DNA of 64,000 nucleotides from Pseudomonas sp. IAC-BECa141 (lineage in GTDB: Bacteria > Pseudomonadota > Gammaproteobacteria > Pseudomonadales > Pseudomonadaceae): NCBI RefSeq assembly GCF_020544405.1, contig NZ_CP065410.1, forward strand, positions 868,001-932,000. Direction: 5' to 3'. Each line of letters starts with the position of its first letter. The stretch's first letter is position 1. Below the pieces are notes generated by a model that saw nothing but the letters and a program-made list of their open reading frames with translations, ran no database searches and had not been told where the DNA came from. Made by a program: the position numbers and the translations under genes. This document shows positions 45,297 through 53,578 of the stretch, piece by piece.

Positions 45297-45315
45297 CTGA
45301 TAAAAGGATTGCCTC

Positions 45316-45585
45316 ATGGCTCTAGACGTTCAAGAAAAAGCTCAAATCGTTGCCGACTACCAGCAAGCTGTTGGTGATACTGGTTCGCCAGAAGTGCAAG
45401 TTGCACTGCTGACCGCCAACATCAACAAACTGCAAGGTCACTTCAAGGCCAACGGTAAAGACCACCACTCCCGTCGTGGTCTGATCCGCATGGTTAACCA
45501 GCGTCGCAAGCTGCTGGACTACCTGAAAGGCAAGGACCTGAGCCGTTACAGCGCTCTGATCGCTCGCCTGGGTCTGCGTCGCTAA
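45316..45585 (+). CDS. rpsO: 30S ribosomal protein S15
   Basis: S15 binds the central domain of 16S rRNA early in 30S assembly. The 89-residue, all-helical protein shows the family pattern [31 protein letters not shown] and [12 protein letters not shown]. It is preceded by AAAAGGAT and a hairpin-rich leader, and followed by pnp, the standard arrangement. Confidence 0.98.
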   Translation: MALDVQEKAQIVADYQQAVGDTGSPEVQVALLTANINKLQGHFKANGKDHHSRRGLIRMVNQRRKLLDYLKGKDLSRYSALIARLGLRR

Positions 45586-45619
45586 TCAGCGATTGCGCTA
45601 TGAGGTTGGTTGTCTGTCA

Positions 45620-45645
45620 GACGTCAGCGGGGTTCCGCCGACGTC
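45620..45645 (+). terminator. rpsO-pnp intergenic hairpin
   Basis: GACGTC-a-GCGG-GGTT-CCGC-c-GACGTC forms an 11-bp stem with one mismatch. It may partly terminate after rpsO and may be an RNase III processing site; pnp mRNA in E. coli is autoregulated through such a cut hairpin. Confidence 0.65.
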
Positions 45646-45778
45646 CGGCAGGCTCCCAGCCTCAAGTTTTATCTGAACTACCGTTTTACCCGGACAATCC
45701 GCGGGCCGATTCCCGACGTTGCCCAAGAATTTCGCAAGAAACCAGTTCCCCCAAGAGCCACAAAGAAGGTAGGACACC

Positions 45779-47884
45779 GTGAACCCGGTAATCAAAAAAT
45801 TCCAGTTCGGTCAGTCGACCGTTACCCTCGAGACTGGCCGTATCGCCCGTCAGGCCTCCGGCGCAGTATTGGTCACCGTTGACGACGACGTCAGCGTATT
45901 GGTGACCGTAGTCGGTGCCAAGCAAGCTGATCCGGGCAAGGGCTTCTTCCCTCTGTCCGTTCACTACCAGGAAAAGACTTACGCTGCCGGTAAGATTCCT
46001 GGCGGTTTCTTCAAGCGTGAAGGCCGTCCTTCCGAGAAAGAAACCCTGACTTCCCGACTGATCGACCGTCCGATCCGTCCGCTGTTCCCTGAAGGTTTCA
46101 TGAACGAAGTGCAGGTTGTCTGCACCGTCGTTTCCACCAGCAAGAAAACCGATCCGGACATCGCTGCGATGATCGGTACCTCGGCTGCCCTGGCGATCTC
46201 CGGCATTCCGTTCGACGGCCCGATCGGCGCCGCTCGCGTTGCTTTCCACGAAAGCACCGGCTACCTGCTGAACCCGACCTACGAGCAGCAAGCTGCCTCG
46301 AGCCTGGACATGGTCGTTGCCGGTACTTCGGACGCTGTGCTGATGGTTGAATCGGAAGCCAAAGAGCTGACCGAAGACCAGATGCTGGGCGCGGTACTGT
46401 TTGCTCACGACGAGTTCCAGGTCGTCATCAACGCCGTTAAAGAACTGGCTGCCGAAGCAGCCAAGCCAACCTGGACCTGGGCACCTGCCCCAGAAGCCAC
46501 CGAGCTGCTGGCTGCTATCCGTTCCGAGTTCGGCGAAGCGATCTCCCAGGCTTACACCATCACCATCAAGGCCGACCGTTACGCGCGTCTGGGCGAGCTG
46601 CGTGACCAGGTCGTAGCCAAGCTGTCCGGCGAAGAAGGCCAGCCTTCGGCTGCCGACGTCAAAGCGGCTTTCGGCGAAATCGAATACCGCACCGTTCGCG
46701 AAAACATCGTAAACGGCAAGCCACGTATCGACGGTCGCGACACCCGCACCGTACGCCCGCTGAACATCGAAGTCGGCGTTCTGCCGAAGACTCACGGTTC
46801 GGCACTGTTCACCCGTGGCGAAACCCAGGCTCTGGTCGTCGCGACGCTGGGCACCGCCCGTGACGCGCAACTGCTGGACACTCTGGAAGGCGAGAAAAAA
46901 GACCCGTTCATGCTGCACTACAACTTCCCTCCGTTCTCGGTGGGCGAGTGTGGTCGCATGGGTGGCGCCGGTCGTCGTGAAATCGGTCACGGCCGTCTGG
47001 CCCGTCGCTCGGTTTCGGCCATGCTGCCAGCCGCTGACGTGTTCCCGTACACCATCCGTGTGGTTTCGGAAATCACCGAATCCAACGGTTCGAGCTCGAT
47101 GGCTTCCGTTTGCGGCGCTTCCCTGGCCCTGATGGATGCTGGTGTTCCGATGAAGGCACCGGTTGCCGGTATCGCCATGGGTCTGGTTAAAGAAGGCGAG
47201 AAGTTCGCCGTCCTGACCGACATCCTGGGTGACGAAGACCACCTGGGCGACATGGACTTCAAAGTAGCCGGTACCGCCAAAGGTGTGACCGCGCTGCAGA
47301 TGGACATCAAGATCAAGGGCATCACCGAAGAGATCATGGAAATCGCTCTGGGCCAAGCCCTGGAAGCGCGCCTGAACATCCTCGGCCAGATGAACCAGAT
47401 CATCGGCCAGTCGCGTACCGAACTGTCGGCCAACGCTCCGACCATGATCGCGATGAAGATCGACACCGACAAGATCCGTGACGTTATCGGTAAAGGTGGC
47501 GCGACCATCCGTGCGATCTGCGAAGAAACCAAGGCTTCGATCGACATCGAAGACGACGGTTCGATCAAGATCTTCGGCGAAACCAAGGAAGCGGCTGAAG
47601 CAGCACGTCAGCGCGTTCTGGGTATCACCGCTGAGGCCGAGATCGGCAAGATCTACGTCGGCAAGGTTGAGCGCATCGTCGACTTCGGCGCATTCGTCAA
47701 CATCCTGCCAGGCAAGGACGGTCTGGTTCACATCTCGATGCTGAGCGACGCTCGCGTAGAGAAAGTGACCGACATCCTGAAAGAAGGCCAGGAAGTGGAA
47801 GTGCTGGTACTGGACGTGGACAACCGCGGCCGTATCAAGCTGTCCATCAAAGACGTGGCAGCTGCCAAGGCTTCGGGCGTTTAA
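45779..47884 (+). CDS. pnp: Polyribonucleotide nucleotidyltransferase (PNPase)
   Basis: PNPase degrades RNA 3' to 5' with phosphate and is part of the degradosome. The 701-residue protein has two RNase PH-like domains (the second with [17 protein letters not shown]), a linking helical domain, a KH domain ([15 protein letters not shown]) and an S1 domain ([20 protein letters not shown]). The start is GTG 45779 ([11 protein letters not shown]), with AAGGTAGGA upstream. A strong terminator follows. Confidence 0.98.
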
Positions 47885-47910
47885 TCACCCCGCAGCCCTA
47901 GCGCAATGAA

Positions 47911-47946
47911 AATGCCCCGCCGTGAAAACGGCGGGGCATTTTTTTG
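47911..47946. terminator. Terminator after pnp
   Basis: AATGCCCCGCCGT-GAAA-ACGGCGGGGCATT is followed by a T run; near-perfect and strong. Confidence 0.95.
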
Positions 47947-48013
47947 TCCGTGAAATATCGAGCCATTCGGCAAAGTTGCCGACCTGCAAGACCAGTGCTA
48001 GGTTTAGCCCACC

Positions 48014-48089
48014 GCCCGTGTAGCTCAGCCGGTAGAGCAGCGCACTCGTAACGCGAAGGTCGCAGGTTCGATTCCTGTCTCGGGCACCA
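48014..48089 (+). tRNA. tRNA-Thr (CGT)
   Basis: The 76-nt tRNA starts GCCCGTG and ends CTCGGGCACCA, with D-arm GCTCAGCCGGTAGAGC, anticodon loop CTCGTAA (CGT, threonine) and T-arm CAGGTTCGATTCCTG. The innermost anticodon-stem pair is A-C and the outermost G-A; E. coli thrW shares the G-A. Confidence 0.93.
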
Positions 48090-48323
48090 CCTCTCCGTTA
48101 TCCTTTTAAACCGGCATTTATGTTCCACAGGTCAACTTTTTGTGGGAGAGATGTAAAGAGCCGTGTAATTCGTCATGCAAACGTCCTATATTCGGTGCCT
48201 GCATGAGCATCGCCCAGCAGTTTTCAGATGATCCCGAATGGTTCCGAAGGCCGGACAGTCCGCGTCAGAGAGATCCTTGATGATCCAGATCCATCCTCCA
48301 TTCCCATGATCAGCGAGAACGCC

Positions 48324-48623
48324 ATGACCGAATTAACTCAAGAGCAACGTCACGAAGAAGCGCTTAGAAAATACATCCTGGATGTTCCGGATCTGAAGGA
48401 AGAGATCAAGGACCTGAGTCCCGATGAACAGAAGGACCAGATCCAGTGGGCGTTCGAAGACGAAGCCGAAGCCCAGGGGCTGCAGCCTTGGGAGTTGACC
48501 CTCAAGTACACCAGTACGCCTGAGGAGTTCGAGGCCAAGCGCCTGGAACTGCACAAGGAGGCGGCCGAAGTATTGGGTGTCGATTGGGAAGAGTACTGCG
48601 AGATGAACAATCTGGTGGTCTGA
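48324..48623 (+). CDS. Small acidic protein of unknown function (DUF6388-like)
   Basis: This 99-residue, strongly acidic, probably all-helical protein (KYILDVPDLKEEIKDLSPDEQ, QWAFEDEAEAQGLQPWELTLKY, HKEAAEVLGVDWEEYCEMNNL) has no signal peptide or membrane segment. It resembles a family common in Pseudomonas that I recall as DUF6388; I know no function. ATG 48324 with GAGAAC upstream is the likely start; ATG 48306 in frame is the alternative. It stands alone between tRNA-Thr and nadC. Confidence 0.75.
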   Translation: MTELTQEQRHEEALRKYILDVPDLKEEIKDLSPDEQKDQIQWAFEDEAEAQGLQPWELTLKYTSTPEEFEAKRLELHKEAAEVLGVDWEEYCEMNNLVV

Positions 48624-48627
48624 AACA

Positions 48628-48660
48628 AAAACGCCAGCCTCGAAACGGCTGGCGTTTTTT
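48628..48660. terminator. Bidirectional terminator between the acidic protein gene and nadC
   Basis: AAAAACGCCAGCC pairs with GGCTGGCGTTTTT around a short loop; A and T tracts on both sides serve both convergent genes. Confidence 0.9.
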
Positions 48661-48674
48661 ATTGCCCGACTGCC

Positions 48675-49523
48675 TCAGATGCTCAGGCGCATCGACAGGT
48701 CCACGGCCTTCACATCCTTGGTCATCGCGCCGATCGAGATGTAATCCACCCCGGTCTGTGCGATCGGCAGCAACGTGCTTTCGTTGATGCCGCCACTGGC
48801 TTCCAGTTTTGCCTTGCCAGCGTTCAGGCGCACGGCTTCGCGCATGTCATCGAGGCTCAATTCGTCGAGCATGATGATGTCGGCACCGGCGGCCAGCGCT
48901 TCTTTCAGTTCCTCCAGACTTTCCACTTCGATTTCCACCGGTTTGCCCGGTGCAATCTTGTGCGCGGCGGCAATGGCCTGCGGGATGCCACCGCTGGCGG
49001 CGATGTGGTTTTCCTTGATCAGGAACGCATCGTAGAGGCCGATGCGGTGGTTGTGGCAGCCACCGCAGGTGACCGCGTATTTCTGCGCCAGGCGCAGGCC
49101 CGGCAGGGTCTTGCGCGTGTCGAGCAGTTTCACCGACGTCTCGGCGACGAAGTCCGCCAGGTACTGCGCGCGGGTCGCCACGCCCGACAGCAATTGCAGG
49201 AAGTTCAGCGCGCTGCGCTCACCGGTCAGCAGCGAGCGTGCAGGGCCTTCCAGATGAAACAGCGGCTGATTCGGCGAAACCCGTTCCCCATCGCGCACCT
49301 GCCAATGCACCGCCACCCGGGGATCGAGCTGGCGGAACACTGCATCGACCCAGGCCGTGCCACTGATGACGGCGGCGTCGCGGGTGATGATAGTGGCTTT
49401 GGCCAGGCGTTCGGCCGGGATCAGTTGCGCGGTGATGTCGCCGCTGCCGATGTCTTCGAGCAACGCACGGCGCACGTTGGCTTCGATTTCGGCGGTCAAA
49501 TCGGCGAGACGTAGATTCGGCAT
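48675..49523 (-). CDS. nadC: Nicotinate-nucleotide pyrophosphorylase (carboxylating)
   Basis: NadC converts quinolinate and PRPP to nicotinate mononucleotide in NAD synthesis. The 282-residue protein has the family pattern [47 protein letters not shown] and [12 protein letters not shown] with the phosphate loop EASGGIN. Start 49523 (MPNLRLADL) is preceded by GGAG at good spacing; the upstream in-frame ATG at 49535 would include that site. Confidence 0.97.
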   Translation of the reverse strand: MPNLRLADLTAEIEANVRRALLEDIGSGDITAQLIPAERLAKATIITRDAAVISGTAWVDAVFRQLDPRVAVHWQVRDGERVSPNQPLFHLEGPARSLLTGERSALNFLQLLSGVATRAQYLADFVAETSVKLLDTRKTLPGLRLAQKYAVTCGGCHNHRIGLYDAFLIKENHIAASGGIPQAIAAAHKIAPGKPVEIEVESLEELKEALAAGADIIMLDELSLDDMREAVRLNAGKAKLEASGGINESTLLPIAQTGVDYISIGAMTKDVKAVDLSMRLSI

Positions 49524-49777
49524 AACGGGCTCCACAAACTAAGTGGCCCGATTATAGGGGCATGGCGTCGGCCAACCCAAGGCGAGAACGGCGACGCAGC
49601 GCTGCATCCGGTCGATTTTGTTGAGCAAACCGGATTTCGGCGTGGTCACTGCAAGGTGTCGGCGTATAGGGGAAACCCTGACGGCTCTGGCGCCGGGGAC
49701 ATCTTTTGCAAGATAATCCGCCTTGCATTTGACGCCATGACTTTGACGTCGGCGAATCACCGTTTCAGGAGGCTTGG
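49524..49777. other. Divergent intergenic region nadC / DUF1631 gene
   Basis: This 254-bp region between divergent genes must hold both promoters. I see no strong hairpin, repeat or short gene in it; AGGAGG sits just before the start at 49778. Confidence 0.5.
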
Positions 49778-51967
49778 ATGCACAACGACGGGAATGTAGT
49801 GCCTCTGCACAAGGCCACTACCGATCAGGCGAATCACTCGCCGCTCGCCCGCCTGCCTGTGATTCTGCTTCAGGTTCGTGACAAGGCTGCCCAGCGCCTG
49901 CGCAACGGTTTGCAGGAGTTGTTCGATAACGCCGACGACACCCTGTTCGAAATGGCCGACCGGGCACGTAATGACGTCGAACAGAACATCTTTTTCGAGG
50001 CCATGCGTGACCTGCGCCTCAAGCGCAAGCACATCGAGCGCGGTTTTCTCGAGCAGTTCTTCGAAGCCTTTATCGGCCTCACTCAATTCGATCCCGCGCC
50101 TACCGTCCTTTCTCACGCCTTCCAGCATGAGGAAACCACCCTGCGCACCGATGACATGGAGCGCAAAGTCGCGGTGGAGACCATGGTCGGCCGCGTACTG
50201 AATCGCGACGGTTTCGCCCTCGACCAACTGACTTCGCGATTCAATGCGCTGTTGGGCAAGACTCTGGACGATCAATACAACCCTCTGGGTCCGGCGATGC
50301 TTTGCGAATACTTCCTGCAAGCCGGGCGCAATCTGGGGGTGGAGATCAAGGTCAAACTGATCCTGCTCAAACTGTTCGAGCGCTATGTGCTGGCCGACAC
50401 AGATCAACTTTACGCCGAAGCCAACCAACTGCTGAGCGCCACGGGCGTGTTGCCCGAGCTCAAACCGGCACCGGCCCGTCGCGCCATCGATCAGGCTGTG
50501 GCCAGCGTGCGGAGCGAATTCGAAGGCATCGACAAAACCCAGGCCGATGCGGGCGTGCAGGAGGTCTTCACCGCGTTGCAGGAGTTGCTGCTGCACGTGC
50601 GCGGCACGGTTGCGCCGACCCTGGAACCCAGCGCTCCCGCCCAGCCGATTTCCACTCGGGACCTGCTGCGCCTGCTTTCGCACTTGCAGCAATACGTGCC
50701 GGCGCTGGCGGTGCAGGACGATTTCGATCTGCGCCATCAGCTCGAACAGTTGCTGACCCGGGTCAGCGTGCGCAGCGGCAAATCGCGAATTGTCGGCGGG
50801 GCTGACGAAGACGTGATCAATCTGGTGGCCATGGTCTTCGACTGCATCCTCGATGATCGCAATCTGCCGGATTCGCTCAAGGCGTTGATCGCGCGGTTGC
50901 AGATCCCGATGTTGAAGGTCGCGGTGATCGACAAAAGCTTCTTCAGCCGCAGCAGCCACCCGGCCCGCCGCTTGCTCAATGAAATCGCCGAAGCGGCGAT
51001 GGGCTGGGGGGAGTGCGACGGTAATGCGCGCGACAGCCTGTACCTGCGCATCGAACAAGTGGTGCAGCGCCTGCTGACGGATTTTGTCGATGACCCGGCG
51101 ATTTTTTCCGAGTTGCTGGCAGACTTCCTCGCGTTCACCAGTGACGAACGCCGTCGCAGCGAACTGCTTGAACAGCGTTTGCGCGATGCCGAAGAGGGCC
51201 GGGCGAAAACCGAACTGGCCCGCCAGCGGGTCGAGCAGGCGCTGAATCAGGCGTTGCTGGGCAAAGTCTTGCCACCGTCGGTGGTGACATTCGTGCAGGA
51301 CGCCTGGAGCAAAGTGTTGCTGCTGACCTGCCTCAAGCACGGCGATCAGTCCGCTGAATGGCACGCCGACGTGCAGACCATGGAGCAATTGATCTGGAGC
51401 GTGCAGCGCCACGACGACGCCAAAGCGGGTCTGCGCCTGCTGGCGCTGGTGCCGGGGTTGCTCAAGTCATTGCGCGACGGCCTGAGCACTTCGGCCTTCG
51501 ATCCGTTTGCCACCAGCGGCTTTTTCAGCGAACTGGAAGCGCTGCATGTACGCCTGCTCGATCCGTCCAGCGAACCGGATCAGACCACACTGCCGGAAAT
51601 GATCGAAGTATCGCAGACGATTGTCTTGCAGATGGCCGACGACGGCCTGCAGCCACGCACGCCGGCGCGTTTGCCGGCAGACGATGCAGGTTTGCGCCAG
51701 GTCGATCAGCTGCGCCTGGGCAGTTGGGTGGCGTTCGAGGAAGATGAAGAACACACCCTGCGCTGCAAACTGGCGGCGATCATCGAAGCCACCGGCAAAT
51801 ACGTGTTTGTCGACCGTACCGGGATGAAAGTGCTGGAGCGCGATCGCACGGAACTGGCCCTGGCGTTTCGTCGCGGCGCGGTGCGGGCGCTGGACGACAC
51901 CTTGCTGTTCGACCGGGCGCTGGAATCGGTGCTCGGCAATCTGCGGCGGCTCAATCGCGGCAAGTGA
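49778..51967 (+). CDS. DUF1631 family protein of unknown function
   Basis: This 729-residue protein shows no signal peptide or membrane helix. It begins MHNDGNVVPLHKATTD and is largely helical and charged (LQELFDNADDTLFEMADRAR, MRDLRLKRKHIERGFLEQFF). Its C-terminal part has a beta-rich segment (LGSWVAFEEDEEHTLRCKLAAI, YVFVDRTGMKVLERDR) resembling a PilZ-like fold, which is inference. DUF1631 proteins occupy this place between nadC and ampD in Pseudomonas. An AGGAGG site precedes the start. Function is unknown to me. Confidence 0.85.
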   Translation: MHNDGNVVPLHKATTDQANHSPLARLPVILLQVRDKAAQRLRNGLQELFDNADDTLFEMADRARNDVEQNIFFEAMRDLRLKRKHIERGFLEQFFEAFIGLTQFDPAPTVLSHAFQHEETTLRTDDMERKVAVETMVGRVLNRDGFALDQLTSRFNALLGKTLDDQYNPLGPAMLCEYFLQAGRNLGVEIKVKLILLKLFERYVLADTDQLYAEANQLLSATGVLPELKPAPARRAIDQAVASVRSEFEGIDKTQADAGVQEVFTALQELLLHVRGTVAPTLEPSAPAQPISTRDLLRLLSHLQQYVPALAVQDDFDLRHQLEQLLTRVSVRSGKSRIVGGADEDVINLVAMVFDCILDDRNLPDSLKALIARLQIPMLKVAVIDKSFFSRSSHPARRLLNEIAEAAMGWGECDGNARDSLYLRIEQVVQRLLTDFVDDPAIFSELLADFLAFTSDERRRSELLEQRLRDAEEGRAKTELARQRVEQALNQALLGKVLPPSVVTFVQDAWSKVLLLTCLKHGDQSAEWHADVQTMEQLIWSVQRHDDAKAGLRLLALVPGLLKSLRDGLSTSAFDPFATSGFFSELEALHVRLLDPSSEPDQTTLPEMIEVSQTIVLQMADDGLQPRTPARLPADDAGLRQVDQLRLGSWVAFEEDEEHTLRCKLAAIIEATGKYVFVDRTGMKVLERDRTELALAFRRGAVRALDDTLLFDRALESVLGNLRRLNRGK

Positions 51968-52031
51968 TCGCGCGCCGGGGGCCGATCACGGCATACTGGT
52001 CGCCAACACAGTCGGCGTTGAAGGAATCGGT

Positions 52032-52592
52032 ATGCAGTTGGATCCCGCAAGCGGGTGGTGTCACGGGGTGCAGGTCTGCCCTTCGCCCAACTTCAATGAA
52101 CGCCCGGCGGGCGAAGTCTCCCTGTTGGTCATCCACAACATCAGCCTGCCACCGGCGCAGTTCGCCACCGGCAAGGTGCAGGAATTTTTCCAGAATCGTC
52201 TGGATGTCACGGAACATCCCTACTTTGCCGGGATCGCCGACCTGCGTGTATCTGCGCATTTTCTGATCGAACGTGACGGCAAGGTCACCCAGTTTGTCTC
52301 CTGTCTTGAGCGTGCCTGGCATGCCGGTGTTTCGGTGTTCGAAGGACGGGAAACCTGTAACGATTTTTCACTGGGCATCGAGCTGGAAGGTACCGATGAT
52401 CTGCCGTTCACCGATGCGCAGTACCAGGCGTTGACCGTGCTGACCCGGCAGATACAGGCGGCGTTCCCGGCGATTACTGTCGAGCGCATCTGCGGGCACA
52501 GCGACATCGCCCCCGGACGCAAGACCGACCCCGGACCCGCATTCGACTGGGCACGCTACCGCGCCGCCCTGGCACAAGAGGAAGGACAATGA
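52032..52592 (+). CDS. ampD: 1,6-anhydro-N-acetylmuramyl-L-alanine amidase AmpD
   Basis: AmpD cleaves the stem peptide from anhydro-muropeptides in cell-wall recycling; its loss derepresses AmpC beta-lactamase. The 186-residue, signal-less cytoplasmic enzyme has the zinc ligands H35 (LLVIHNISLP), H157 (CGHSDIAPGRK) and D167, and the catalytic Glu region SLGIELEGT. It lies 64 bp after the DUF1631 gene and overlaps ampE by ATGA. Confidence 0.97.
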   Translation: MQLDPASGWCHGVQVCPSPNFNERPAGEVSLLVIHNISLPPAQFATGKVQEFFQNRLDVTEHPYFAGIADLRVSAHFLIERDGKVTQFVSCLERAWHAGVSVFEGRETCNDFSLGIELEGTDDLPFTDAQYQALTVLTRQIQAAFPAITVERICGHSDIAPGRKTDPGPAFDWARYRAALAQEEGQ

Positions 52593-53422
52593 GTTTTCTG
52601 GTGTTACTGCTGGCGGTCTGGATCGAGAAGTTCTCGGCCCTGCGCCAACGGGTTCAACGCGATGGCGGATGGATCCGCGAACTGCACAAGCTTGAAAGCG
52701 GCGGGCTGGCCAAACAGCCGTGGCTGGTGCTGACCGTCCTGGTGCTGTTGCCGGTGGCGCTGCTGGGATTGCTGCTGGTGGTGCTGGACCCGGTGGCCTA
52801 CGGTCTGCTGGCCTTGCCGGTGCATTTGCTAGTGGTGATTTACAGCCTGGGGCGCGGAGATCTGCTCGGCGAACTGGGGCCGTTTCGCGACGCCTGGCGT
52901 CGTGAGGATCTGCAGGCCGCCGCCCATGTGGCCAAGCGTGATCTGAACATCTGCGCCGAAAGCGGCGAACAATTGCTGGAGCAAGTGCAACAGCATCTGT
53001 TGTGGCAGGCCTATCAGAGTTTCTTCGCGGTGATTTTCTGGTACTTCCTGCTCGGTCCGGTCGCGGCACTGAGCTATCGCTTGCTGGCGCTGGCGGAAGA
53101 AAACGCCCTAAACCCGGCGGTAGCCGAACGGGCCGGGCAACTGCGTCACGCCTTCGACTGGGTGCCGGTGCGCCTGTTGGCGGCGAGTCTTGCCCTGGTC
53201 GGCAATTTCGTCGCGGTCAGCCGGGTGATGCTGCACGAATTGCTGAACTGGAACATCAGCGCCGCCCAGCTCATCAACAAGGTCGGGCTGGTTGCCGGGG
53301 AAATTCCGCCGGCCGCCGTCGGCCCCGAAGGCATCAACACCCTCGACTGTCTGTGGGAACTGCTGCTGCGGGCCGCGGTGCTGTGGTATGCCTGCTTTGC
53401 CCTGTGGACGGTACTCGCGTAG
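52589..53422 (+). CDS. ampE: AmpE inner-membrane protein
   Basis: The 277-residue membrane protein begins MSFLVLLLAVWIEKFSALRQR and has about four hydrophobic segments (around residues 50-90, 150-170, 195-215 and at the C-terminus). The conserved FAVIFWYFLLGPVAALSYRLL is visible. AmpE is the CobD/CbiB-related partner of AmpD; it is suggested to act as a sensor in beta-lactamase induction, but its activity is not settled. Overlaps ampD. Confidence 0.93.
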   Translation: MSFLVLLLAVWIEKFSALRQRVQRDGGWIRELHKLESGGLAKQPWLVLTVLVLLPVALLGLLLVVLDPVAYGLLALPVHLLVVIYSLGRGDLLGELGPFRDAWRREDLQAAAHVAKRDLNICAESGEQLLEQVQQHLLWQAYQSFFAVIFWYFLLGPVAALSYRLLALAEENALNPAVAERAGQLRHAFDWVPVRLLAASLALVGNFVAVSRVMLHELLNWNISAAQLINKVGLVAGEIPPAAVGPEGINTLDCLWELLLRAAVLWYACFALWTVLA

Positions 53423-53434
53423 GCCGTTACTGCG

Positions 53435-53457
53435 ACGAGGGGGGCAATCCCCCTCGT
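53435..53457 (+). terminator. Hairpin after ampE
   Basis: ACGAGGGGG pairs with CCCCCTCGT around a short loop, followed by TAACCTT. A probable terminator of ampDE, with a weak T tail. Confidence 0.65.
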
Positions 53458-53578
53458 TAACCTTAAGTTACAAAACCTCCCTTCGATTTGAGCTATACAG
53501 AGATAGCGCCCGATAGTGGCTATCTGCTGTCGCCCCGCGCCTGCCAATAAAAACAAGAAAAACCAAGGGAGACTTCCA

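Noticed and set aside
48090..48323. A gene or regulatory RNA between tRNA-Thr and the small acidic protein
   Set aside because: No open frame with a good start, and no clear hairpin with a T run, was found.
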